Assembly (NCBI GenBank): GCA_903887035.1
Contig: CAISOG010000146.1
Location: forward strand, 1 to 6,621
Origin: an uncultured Holosporaceae bacterium
GTDB taxonomy: Bacteria; Pseudomonadota; Alphaproteobacteria; CAISOG01
DNA length: 6,621 nucleotides
Reading direction: 5' to 3'
How positions within the stretch are numbered: position 1 is the first letter of the stretch; every line of letters begins with the position of its first letter. Both the position numbers and the translations under genes were made by a program. Below the pieces are notes generated by a model. That model saw only the letters and a list, made by a program, of their open reading frames with translations, had not been told where the DNA came from and ran no database searches. Of this stretch, positions 1 to 6,419 are shown in pieces.

Positions 1-3000
1 GGCTGTAGTTGCCCAGATCGGCGCCGCCCAGGCTGTAGCCCGCCACCGTGATCGCCTTAGCCGTCCCGACATTCTTATCGGCAAAGCTCGCGCTGGCGCT
101 GCCGCCCAGGGTGACGCTGTCGCCCGTAACCACCCCGCTCAGGCTGCCAACACCGCTCAGGCTGGCACTGCTGGTGCCGTCATAGACTTTGTCGACGCCG
201 CTCAGGCCAGCAATCGTCAGCGCCTTGGCCGTGATTGACCCTATACCACCGCTGACAGAGGTGGCGGCCAGGGTGTAGTTGGCGGCTTTGGTACCAGTCA
301 GGGCAAGGCCGCTAACGCTAACCGTTTTGCCGGTGCCGACATTGGCGGTGTCGTAGCTGCCTGCGGTTGGGTTGTTCAGCGTTACATTATCACTGCCATA
401 AATGTTGCTAAGGCTGTAATTGCCCGCGGCCAAGGTGGCGGTGGTGCTGCGGTCATAAATCTTGCTGACACTGCCAGTCAGGGCGGCGGTCAAGACACGG
501 GGGTTCACGGTAATCGCGCTGCTGTTATTGGCATAAGTAAAACCATAGCCCATGGCGGAGGTTAGCGAGCCACTGCCGTAATTGATATTGTAAGTGCCAA
601 CATTGCTGCCCTGGGTGTAGCTGGTGGTGCCGGTTAGACTGCCCGTCAAGGTATCGGCCGCGGCGTCACTAGCTAGATAGCCACTGGCACCATAGGCATA
701 TCCCACCAGGTTGGGTGCGGCGTCACCATAAGTGATGGCATTTGCCGTGGGCGTAATGGTCAGCGTGGGCGTATAGCTGTAAAGAAAACCATTGCCCGTG
801 GCGGGAAAGCTGGGGCATGACCCACCATAGGTGCAGCTGAAACGACGGAAACTGTTGCTGAGACTGCCGATGGTGTCGTTGGCCGGATTGGTCGAATACA
901 CCAACCAACGGCCATTGGGGGTGGAAAGCGGTGACGCACTGCCGCTGTTGTTAAAAAAGTTGCGGGCAGAGGCGAGGGTAATTACGTTACCACTTCCCGT
1001 AGCCGTTAACAAGCTGCCCGCGTTCAGGGTGATGTCCGCCGCCGCCCCCGTCGTCCGCGCCAAAATCGACGCCGCGTTGATCGATGGCAGCGTCAGGCTG
1101 TTCGCACTCGTCAGCGATACCGCCCCCAGTGCAGCTGTGTTGCCAAGAGCTGACCCAGCACCAAAACTCACACTGCCGCCATTAAGGGTTAGATCGACAG
1201 GGCCACCGGCAAAGGTCTGGAAGCTGCCGCTGTTGTTAAAGGTCCAAACCGTATCGCCGCCCACCGTTGTCGCGCTGCCACCAGAGACTAAGGCTTGTGA
1301 CGCCGTCCCCGTGTACCGCACCATGACAACACCTGATCCGCCACCACCCGGACCGCTCCAACCGCCGCCACCGCCACCACCACCGGTATTAGGCGTTCCC
1401 GAAGTTGCAGCGATGCCCGGGATGTTCTGCCCACCATTACCGCCGCCACCCGTTCCACCCAATCCTCTGGTGCCGTTCACCGTAATGCCACCACCACCGC
1501 CACCGCCATAAGCTAAAGATGCACCAGTGATACTGTTCGTAGCACCCGCACCGCCAGCTCCACCAAGGGTTGAAGAGCCAGACCCTCCGGCTCCTCCAGC
1601 GCCACCACCACCACCACCTGCCGCATTCACGGCTAGATCAGGTGCAGTTCCATTGCCACCAGAGTTTCCCTGTCCTGCAGTCCCTGCACCAGCAATGTGC
1701 TTCGGAGAGCCTCCAGCTCCAGCGCCACCACCGCCGCCACCACTGCCGCCGGCTAATGCCGCGCCCCCGCCATCGCGGCTTGCGCCACCGCCACCACCCA
1801 GTGCCGTAGTGCCACCAAAGCTGCTGTTGCCACCATTTGATCCTGGAACTGCGCCGCCAGCACCTGCTCCACCCGCCCCAATCGTGACACCCAAAATTCC
1901 AGGTGTTATCGCCATGTTGGAATTGTATATTACACCGCCCCCACCGCCCCCACCGCCACCATTGTAACCACCACCGCCGCCGCCCGCGACCACCAGTGAT
2001 TGAACACTGTTGATCGGGGTGATGCTATTCACCGCGCCGCCAAAAGTTGTCGTGCCCCCTGCGGTGTTCCAGTTCTGACTAGCACCGAGGGTCAGGTTGT
2101 TATTAAAGCTCAAGTTGCCGCCGTTGGTAGTCAGGCCAAGGGTGTGGCCAAGCACGATGCCGTTGGTGGCAGCAAAGCTGATATTGCCGCCGTTGGTGGT
2201 GATGCTGCCCGCGCTTAGGGTGCCAATCTGGTTTCCCGCCGTCAGCGATAGGGAGCGGTTGGCGGTCGAGAAGTTAAGGGTGTCGCCTTTGAGATCCAGG
2301 TAAATGTTGTTGCTGGCCTGCAAGGCAATATTCGCCGATTGCGACAACCGCTCCAGATAGCGGGTGGTGAAGATCGAGTAGCCGTCCGTTGCATCACCCT
2401 TTTGAATACTGGCCGTTGCCTTAGCCACCTCCGTCGCACCACTACCTGGTGGCGTCAGCCCAATGTTCCATTTCGCCGATTGGTATTGGTTAAGCAGCAC
2501 AAGCGCATTATCGCTAAGCATTCCGTTATAAAGGAATGTCTCTGGTATATTGCCAGCGAAGCTAGTTGCACCCCCACCAGTCCAATGTAAACCGACAAGA
2601 TAGCCAGTATTACCTGTAGATGACCAGCCCTGCGTCCCTGTTGCGCTTGCCGCAGCCGCGCCTTGCACATCAACTTTTAACGCACCGCCATTGCCATTAA
2701 TACCGCCACCACGGCGGGCACTCATCATCAGCCATCTATTCAGGCTGTTCGCTCCCATATCAACATACACAGGGCCGCCTGCTGTCTCGCTGACGCCTAC
2801 ATTCATCATACCAAACTGCGTGGTGTTATTGCGCCAAGTGAGAATTGGGTCGCCGGATGTACCCGCGCCTCCTGTTTCATTCAGGCTTAAAAGGCTCGCC
2901 CACTGCCGCTGTGCAGTTTGGAATTGTAACCCGTAGAGGGTGATATCACCCTGTGCGTAATTAGGTAAGGTCACGTTAGACAAATAATCATTAACCCCAT

Positions 3001-4942
3001 CGAATAGGCTTGTCCCCAGACCATTTTGGCCATTACTGATCCAGAGGGGCATGTTGGCAGCGGTGGCCTGAGTGGCGTGATTCGTGCTGCCAACCGTGGA
3101 TTTATCGGTGAGCTGGCTGACGTAGCCCTGACGAACGGTTGCCGCTGCATAACTGGCGGTGAGGGTGGAGGTTAGGTTGATGGTGGTGCCGGCGATACTC
3201 GCGATGGTGTAGGTATCGGCACCAAGGGTGCTGGCGGCCGTAACGGATCCTGCGCTACCCAGGCGAATACGGGCGCCCGCCACCAGACCAGTGTTGGCGG
3301 TCACCGTTAATGTATTACTACCGCTGGTGCCCGTCGCGGTGGTGCCAAGGCTGTTATAGGTCAGCTGAACTTTGGCGGTATCACTACTATCCAACCAGAG
3401 TCTCAGGCTGCTGTTGAGGTTGAGGCCGCCATCGGTGCTTTGGAAGGCGGGATCGACATTGCCGTAGATGGCGATGTCGGTCGGATCGAGGAAGTAGGTG
3501 CCGCGGCTGCCGTTGCTGGCGGTCAGGTCAACATAGCCGAGCGCATCGAGATGGCCATAGCCGGAGGTCTCAACAAAGCCGCCATCGCCACTGTTGCCGC
3601 CAGCCGTCGCGTTCCAAGTCTGCGCATCCACCGCCTTACCGCCCAGCGCGCGGGCGTAAACATTGCCGTAAAACTGGGTCTTATCATCGCTCCAAAATAT
3701 CGTGCGGCCTGCGTCACCAGTTTGCAGCGCATCGTTCAGCACCAGCACCTTATCGCTCACATAAAGATTTTTCGCCGTCGGCGTCGTGCCCTGCCCTAAG
3801 TAGTCGCCGCCGATGCGGATATCGCCGCCCGCACTGCCCGTTCGCAGATCAGAGACTTTTTTGCCCGACGTGGTGCCGCTCTTGCCGCTATGGCCAGATG
3901 TATCGATCACCGTCCCATCCAGCAGAGCGACGTTATCGCCGGTGATCGTCACCTCACCGCCACGCTCCCCCGCATTTCTGCCGCTGGCATCTAGGATGGC
4001 GGATACCAAAACTGTGCTGCTGCCCGATTTTTTGCCTTTATTGGCCGTAACATTATCCACCACGGCATTGCTGCCCTCCGCCGCAATAATGATTTTGCCA
4101 TTGTGTTCGGCAACGGTGGGCGCGGTCAGTTCGCCCTCGATTTGCACCAGGCTGTTAACGATTTGGCGGCCGGCGGCGGCGGTCAGGGCGATGGTGCCAC
4201 CCTCAGCGCTGATGGTGCCGGTGTTTTTGACCAACTGCGCCTCGACCGTATCGCTGACCGCCAGCTCCATCAATCCGTCGCCATACAGATCCACTGTCAT
4301 CTGGTCGCCAGAGGCCAGCTGGACTTTGCCCAGGCGGGCGGCAATCACCCCATCATTTTCCACATTGGGCGCGACCAGCCCAACCAGCCCCGCCTGTTTG
4401 GCGGTGATGGCGCCCTGATTGGTGATGGTGGCGGTCGGCTTACCAGGCTTGGTAAAATGCAACTTACCGCCCTGCATCACCTGGTTATTCTCAATATCGG
4501 CGGTGGTGGCGATCAGGCCGTTGACATCGACCCGCGAATCGCGGCCGAAAAACACCCCATTGGGGTTGATCAGCACGACATTGCCGTTGGCCGACAGCCG
4601 CCCCATAATCTGGGAGGGATCATTGCTGTTGACCCGATTGACCGCCACCGCACTGGCGGACGGTTGATGGAACTGGGTGTGTTCATCAACCTCAATGTTA
4701 AAACTGCGCCAATCGATGACCGCCCGATCGCTGGCCTGATGCACGTCCAGCTTTTTGCCAGACTCACTGATGGTCGCGCTGCCCGCCGCCACCACCCCAT
4801 CGGCAGGGTTGGCATGGGCGGATTCAGCGGTTATTCCTGCAAAGAATATAGCGGTAAGTATCGCAAACTTGCCAAAGGATTGTACGGCGCCAAAAGACTT
4901 CGAACGAAGAATTTTGAATATTTTAAGCGATAAAAAATCCAT
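1..4942 (-). CDS. Giant two-partner-secretion (TpsA / filamentous haemagglutinin family) adhesin, C-terminus beyond the window
   Basis: An open minus-strand frame of 1,647 codons has no stop and runs off the left edge. The family is exported by the Sec system, then crosses the outer membrane through a TpsB pore to act as a surface or secreted adhesin; no TpsB gene is in view. Visible parts: signal peptide 1-44 (ending A-H-A before N-P), secretion domain about 45-300, beta-helix repeats (DASGRNAG at 318, FLDPTDI at 484-490), LamG-like domain about 508-828, haemagglutinin repeats from 858 (FTTRYLERL), glycine-rich domain 986-1210, GRWLVYS linker at 1344-1350, MBG domain 1394-1481, YDG repeats from 1482. 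ATG 4942 is preceded by AGGG eight bases upstream; an in-frame ATG at 5011 would add 23 residues. The first codons are AT-rich compared with the rest. Family assignment is firm; ligand and host role are unknown. Confidence 0.95.
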   Translation of the reverse strand, partial: MDFLSLKIFKILRSKSFGAVQSFGKFAILTAIFFAGITAESAHANPADGVVAAGSATISESGKKLDVHQASDRAVIDWRSFNIEVDEHTQFHQPSASAVAVNRVNSNDPSQIMGRLSANGNVVLINPNGVFFGRDSRVDVNGLIATTADIENNQVMQGGKLHFTKPGKPTATITNQGAITAKQAGLVGLVAPNVENDGVIAARLGKVQLASGDQMTVDLYGDGLMELAVSDTVEAQLVKNTGTISAEGGTIALTAAAGRQIVNSLVQIEGELTAPTVAEHNGKIIIAAEGSNAVVDNVTANKGKKSGSSTVLVSAILDASGRNAGERGGEVTITGDNVALLDGTVIDTSGHSGKSGTTSGKKVSDLRTGSAGGDIRIGGDYLGQGTTPTAKNLYVSDKVLVLNDALQTGDAGRTIFWSDDKTQFYGNVYARALGGKAVDAQTWNATAGGNSGDGGFVETSGYGHLDALGYVDLTASNGSRGTYFLDPTDIAIYGNVDPAFQSTDGGLNLNSSLRLWLDSSDTAKVQLTYNSLGTTATGTSGSNTLTVTANTGLVAGARIRLGSAGSVTAASTLGADTYTIASIAGTTINLTSTLTASYAAATVRQGYVSQLTDKSTVGSTNHATQATAANMPLWISNGQNGLGTSLFDGVNDYLSNVTLPNYAQGDITLYGLQFQTAQRQWASLLSLNETGGAGTSGDPILTWRNNTTQFGMMNVGVSETAGGPVYVDMGANSLNRWLMMSARRGGGINGNGGALKVDVQGAAAASATGTQGWSSTGNTGYLVGLHWTGGGATSFAGNIPETFLYNGMLSDNALVLLNQYQSAKWNIGLTPPGSGATEVAKATASIQKGDATDGYSIFTTRYLERLSQSANIALQASNNIYLDLKGDTLNFSTANRSLSLTAGNQIGTLSAGSITTNGGNISFAATNGIVLGHTLGLTTNGGNLSFNNNLTLGASQNWNTAGGTTTFGGAVNSITPINSVQSLVVAGGGGGGYNGGGGGGGGGVIYNSNMAITPGILGVTIGAGGAGAGGAVPGSNGGNSSFGGTTALGGGGGASRDGGGAALAGGSGGGGGGAGAGGSPKHIAGAGTAGQGNSGGNGTAPDLAVNAAGGGGGGAGGAGGSGSSTLGGAGGAGATNSITGASLAYGGGGGGGITVNGTRGLGGTGGGGNGGQNIPGIAATSGTPNTGGGGGGGGWSGPGGGGSGVVMVRYTGTASQALVSGGSATTVGGDTVWTFNNSGSFQTFAGGPVDLTLNGGSVSFGAGSALGNTAALGAVSLTSANSLTLPSINAASILARTTGAAADITLNAGSLLTATGSGNVITLASARNFFNNSGSASPLSTPNGRWLVYSTNPANDTIGSLSNSFRRFSCTYGGSCPSFPATGNGFLYSYTPTLTITPTANAITYGDAAPNLVGYAYGASGYLASDAAADTLTGSLTGTTSYTQGSNVGTYNINYGSGSLTSAMGYGFTYANNSSAITVNPRVLTAALTGSVSKIYDRSTTATLAAGNYSLSNIYGSDNVTLNNPTAGSYDTANVGTGKTVSVSGLALTGTKAANYTLAATSVSGGIGSITAKALTIAGLSGVDKVYDGTSSASLSGVGSLSGVVTGDSVTLGGSASASFADKNVGTAKAITVAGYSLGGADLGNYS
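2..499 (-). repeat. Tandem YDG domains of the adhesin (one full copy and one cut by the window edge)
   Basis: Two successive units of 91 residues (273 bases) start at residues 1482 and 1573. The diagnostic K-[IV]-Y-D motif is at 1494 (KIYDRST) and 1585 (KVYDGTS). Each unit continues with a GSDNVTL or GDSVTLG strand and a DxxNVGTxK strand (ANVGTGKTV, KNVGTAKAI), and ends near ANYTL or GNYS. The first copy carries KIYDR where the family usually has KVYDG. The array is still running at the edge, so more copies beyond it are likely. Confidence 0.88.
500..763 (-). other. MBG domain of the adhesin (residues 1394-1481)
   Basis: The segment begins LTITPTANAITYGDAAP, runs through DTLTGSLTG, VGTYNINYGSGSL and YGFTYANNSSAITVNP, which is the standard MBG-domain pattern: an xITYGD opening, a central LTGSL, a VGTY-I strand and a closing ITVNP. 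MBG modules occur in strings in the C-terminal part of large bacterial adhesins, where they act as stalk units. It sits directly before the YDG repeats. Confidence 0.85.
1313..1987 (-). repeat. Glycine-rich domain with polyglycine runs in the adhesin (residues 986-1210)
   Basis: About 225 residues contain many runs of five to nine glycines encoded by GGN triplets, including a 6-Gly and a 9-Gly run separated by Y-N at the start. It is not random low complexity: it opens with SLVVAGGGGG, contains ITPGILGVTIGAGGAG, NGGNSSFG, GTAGQGNSGGNG and NSITGASLAYGGG, and closes with GGSGVVMVRY. That order is typical of the glycine-rich domain seen in phage tail-fibre-like and environmental surface proteins. 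Haemagglutinin-type repeats lie on both sides. The complementary strand gives long proline-rich frames, which are artefacts. Confidence 0.85.
2459..3421 (-). other. LamG/concanavalin A-like lectin domain inside the adhesin (residues about 508-828)
   Basis: The segment opens with LRLWLDSSD (513-521) and continues after an insert with VSQLTDKS (608-615), HATQATAA, LFDGVNDYL, and closes with LYNGMLSD and QYQSAKWNIG (W825). This motif series is characteristic of bacterial LamG-like jelly-roll domains, which commonly bind carbohydrates or other surface ligands. It follows the haemagglutinin phrase FLDPTDI, so it is built into the beta-helix stalk. A binding role is inferred from the family; no ligand can be read from the sequence. 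Confidence 0.8.
3128..3367 (-). other. About 80-residue Ser/Thr/Gly-rich insert splitting the LamG-like domain (residues about 526-605)
   Basis: In related LamG-like domains the LWLDASD phrase is followed within a short loop by VSQWxDKSG. Here the two halves are separated by about 80 residues rich in Thr, Ser, Ala and Gly, with phrases such as GTSGSNTLTVTANTG and ASIAGTTINLTST. These resemble small beta-strand modules found in phage and surface proteins. The boundaries and the comparison with the family come from memory of the pattern, not an alignment. Confidence 0.6.
4043..4810 (-). other. TPS secretion domain of the adhesin (residues about 45-300)
   Basis: This is the N-terminal right-handed beta-helix cap that TpsB transporters recognise. 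Visible landmarks are the NPNGVFFG motif at residues 126-133, containing the diagnostic NPNG tetrad, and the DLYGDGL motif at 218-224, which is typical of the same family. The phrase VIDWRSFNI upstream of NPNG matches the usual spacing. The domain begins directly after the predicted signal-peptide cleavage site. The right boundary is approximate, set where the sequence turns into looser beta-helix repeats. Confidence 0.9.
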
Positions 4943-4950
4943 GAAAATTA

Positions 4951-4954
4951 CCCT
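4951..4954 (-). promoter_or_regulatory. Ribosome-binding site supporting the adhesin start at 4942
   Basis: AGGG followed by eight bases (TAATTTTC) precedes ATG at 4942-4940. The resulting 44-residue signal peptide has a basic n-region (K7, K10, R13, K15), a hydrophobic core about residues 26-38 and an A-H-A cleavage site, a normal form for this family. Confidence 0.55.
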
Positions 4955-4979
4955 AAAAAGATATATAAAATCGTTTAGA

Positions 4980-5008
4980 ACTTTATCTTTTTTTGTTCTG
5001 TCTGTCAA
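4980..5008 (-). promoter_or_regulatory. Candidate sigma70-type promoter for the adhesin
   Basis: A perfect TTGACA (5008-5003) is followed after 17 bases by TAAAGT (4985-4980), which matches four of six positions of TATAAT. It lies in the AT-rich gap upstream of the adhesin, and transcription would begin about 30 bases before the ATG at 4942, leaving room for the AGGG at 4954-4951. If used, transcripts would exclude the upstream ATG at 5011. The -10 match is modest. Confidence 0.45.
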
Positions 5009-5026
5009 CATATTGTTTTTCCCTCT
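5009..5026 (-). promoter_or_regulatory. Alternative upstream start (ATG 5011) with its own ribosome-binding site
   Basis: AGAGGG (5026-5021) lies nine bases before ATG 5011-5009, which is in frame with the adhesin through 23 stop-free codons. Using it would give a 67-residue signal region starting M-L-T-D-R-T-K-K. Long signal regions do occur in type V secretion, but the extension does not match the usual extended signal-peptide pattern. The codons after this ATG are the candidate TTGACA box, so both functions cannot serve the same transcript. Confidence 0.35.
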
Positions 5027-5094
5027 TTGGGTTAAGCTGATTTTTCACCGATAGATTTCTATTTTTCTATGGTTGTTTCCCCGGAAACCCCGGG

Positions 5095-6012
5095 CTAAAG
5101 CCCCGCCAACAACTCGGCCATCACCGCGGGCAGCTGGTCGGGCAGGTCGTCAGCGATCAACCCCACCCCAAAGGCGGTGGCGGCCGCCCCATGCAGCCAG
5201 ATCGCGGCGGCGGCGGCGGCAAACGGCTCCATCCCCTGTGCCAACAGCCCCAAAATGATGCCCGCCAGCACATCGCCTGCCCCTGCGGTGGCCAGGGTCG
5301 GGGGGGCGTTACGGTTGACCAGCACGCGGCCGTCGGGGGCGGCCACCACGCTATGCTGCCCCTTAAGCACCAACACCGCTCCACAACGGGCGGCGGCTGT
5401 GCGAGCACTGCTGATCCGTTGATCGGCGGTGACCAGCGGCAAATCATATAGGCGGGCAAATTCCCCCTCATGCGGGGTCAGCACGCACGCCCCGCGCGTC
5501 GCCGCCGTCGCCTGTTCCAACAGGGGGGTATCACCCGCAAAAACCGTCAGCGCATCAGCATCCAACACCACCGCCCGCTTTGGGGCATCCTGGTTGGGCT
5601 GTTGGTCATTAGGCTTGGGGGGCGCCGCGCTGGCCAACAATTGCAGGGCGTAGGACTTGGTCTGATCGGTCACCCCCGCGCCAGGACCCAGCAGCACGGC
5701 GGTGATGCGGCGATCCACTAACAGCTCGGCCAACGCCTGCCCATCCGCCAGGGGTCGCACCATCTGGCTGGCCAGCACGGTGGCGCCATAGACGGGCATA
5801 GCGGATGGCGGCACCGCCAAACTGATCAGCCCCGCCCCAACCCTGGACGCCGCCCAGGCCGCCAGGCGCGCCGCCCCGGTCAGCGGGTACCCGCCGACAA
5901 CCAAGGCGTGGCCGCGGTCATACTTATTGCCCGCAGGGTTCAGGGTGGGCAGCAACCTCCGCCAGTGATCGGGATGGTTGGTCAGGCTGTGGGCGGGGGG
6001 ATTATCAGGCAT
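5095..6012 (-). CDS. nnrD: ADP/ATP-dependent NAD(P)H-hydrate dehydratase, stand-alone
   Basis: A 305-residue cytoplasmic enzyme of the ribokinase-like YjeF C-terminal family. Such enzymes use ADP or ATP to dehydrate the S form of damaged NADHX and NADPHX back to NADH and NADPH. Visible motifs: NKYDRGH (29-35), GAARLAA (46-52), GPGAG (109-113), LDADALT (150-156), LTPHEGEFARL (178-188), LKGQHSV (216-222) and TAGAGDVLAGI (242-252), whose Asp247 corresponds to the family catalytic aspartate. A Pro/Gln-rich loop at about 130-145 is an unusual insertion. There is no N-terminal NnrE epimerase domain, although many proteobacteria fuse the two. An in-frame TAG lies nine codons upstream of the ATG, so the start is the earliest possible; its ribosome-binding site is weak. 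The adhesin follows after 152 bases. Confidence 0.93.
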   Translation of the reverse strand: MPDNPPAHSLTNHPDHWRRLLPTLNPAGNKYDRGHALVVGGYPLTGAARLAAWAASRVGAGLISLAVPPSAMPVYGATVLASQMVRPLADGQALAELLVDRRITAVLLGPGAGVTDQTKSYALQLLASAAPPKPNDQQPNQDAPKRAVVLDADALTVFAGDTPLLEQATAATRGACVLTPHEGEFARLYDLPLVTADQRISSARTAAARCGAVLVLKGQHSVVAAPDGRVLVNRNAPPTLATAGAGDVLAGIILGLLAQGMEPFAAAAAAIWLHGAAATAFGVGLIADDLPDQLPAVMAELLAGL

Positions 6013-6021
6013 AAGGTCAGT

Positions 6022-6049
6022 CTTGCCGATTTCTTGCCTCTACGGCAAG
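6022..6049 (-). promoter_or_regulatory. Two mutually exclusive stem-loops in the nnrD leader
   Basis: On the minus strand CTTGCCG (6049-6043) can pair with CGGCAAG (6028-6022), giving a 7-bp stem with a 14-base loop. Its first six bases can instead pair with the nearer GGCAAG (6038-6033), giving a 6-bp stem with a 5-base loop. Both downstream copies sit 9 to 25 bases before the nnrD ATG. No U-run follows either stem, so an intrinsic terminator is not supported. A translational role is speculation. Confidence 0.4.
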
Positions 6050-6080
6050 GGGGCAGACGGCGGTTCGCAAATGGCGGCGA

Positions 6081-6293
6081 CTAAGGCGATTTTTCCTCAA
6101 ACATGTTGTTCATTTTCTCATGAAATTTGCCCATCACATCAATCAAATCGGCCTCCAGATGATGCATCGCCAACTGCAAATCCGGATCACCAATGTTGAA
6201 TTTCTTCACCGATTCCAGGATAGCAATCAGCCGCCCCAAACCATCGGTTACTTCAAACAGTGCGCTTCGCCTTTGTAATGTCATCTTGTCCAC
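6081..6293 (-). CDS. Small protein of unknown function (70 residues)
   Basis: I do not recognise this protein. It starts at GTG 6293; an ATG three codons in (6284) is an equally good start, and neither has a strong ribosome-binding site. An in-frame TGA lies four codons upstream of the GTG. The product is soluble, lacks cysteine, signal peptide and membrane segment, and looks all-helical: an amphipathic stretch about residues 12-32 (FEVTDGLGRLIAILESVKKF), a turn around NIGDPD (33-38), and a second helix about 39-66 rich in His, Met, Glu and Lys (MHHLEADLIDVMGKFHEKM). Sixty-eight bases separate it from nnrD on the same strand, so co-transcription is possible. The coding call rests on the protein-like composition and fit between neighbours. 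Confidence 0.6.
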   Translation of the reverse strand: MDKMTLQRRSALFEVTDGLGRLIAILESVKKFNIGDPDLQLAMHHLEADLIDVMGKFHEKMNNMFEEKSP

Positions 6294-6342
6294 TCTAATC
6301 CATCAATAATACGGGATGGTTTGTTAAAATTTTATGAGATAT

Positions 6343-6364
6343 TTATCGTTTCTCACTTATCGTT
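6343..6364. repeat. Direct repeat of TTATCGTT, 14 bases apart
   Basis: TTATCGTT occurs at 6343-6350 and again at 6357-6364, about 50-70 bases upstream of the 70-residue gene. Short spaced repeats of this kind can be operator half-sites, but in AT-rich DNA chance is a real alternative. Confidence 0.35.
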
Positions 6365-6419
6365 ATTGAATTAATCCAATGCTGACCGGAACTACGCCCC
6401 ACAACCGATTGTGAATTCG

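Noticed and set aside
831..1967. Long plus-strand frames (831-1511 and 1527-1967) encoding proline-rich proteins
   Set aside because: They are the complement of the glycine-rich domain and its flank; GGN codons read backwards give CCN. No ribosome-binding sites, and the minus frame has recognisable domains throughout.
4103..4933. Plus-strand frame of 276 codons rich in Gly, Asp and His
   Set aside because: It lies antisense to the TPS secretion domain, which has unmistakable family motifs, and its translation shows no recognisable domain.
5075..5088. Hairpin GTTTC-CCCG-GAAAC just past the nnrD stop as a terminator
   Set aside because: The stem is only 5 bp and on the minus strand is followed by an A-rich stretch, not a U-run.
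5177..5721. Several short plus-strand frames antisense to nnrD
   Set aside because: Expected in GC-rich DNA opposite an Ala/Gly-rich gene; compositions are unnatural and no start signals are seen.
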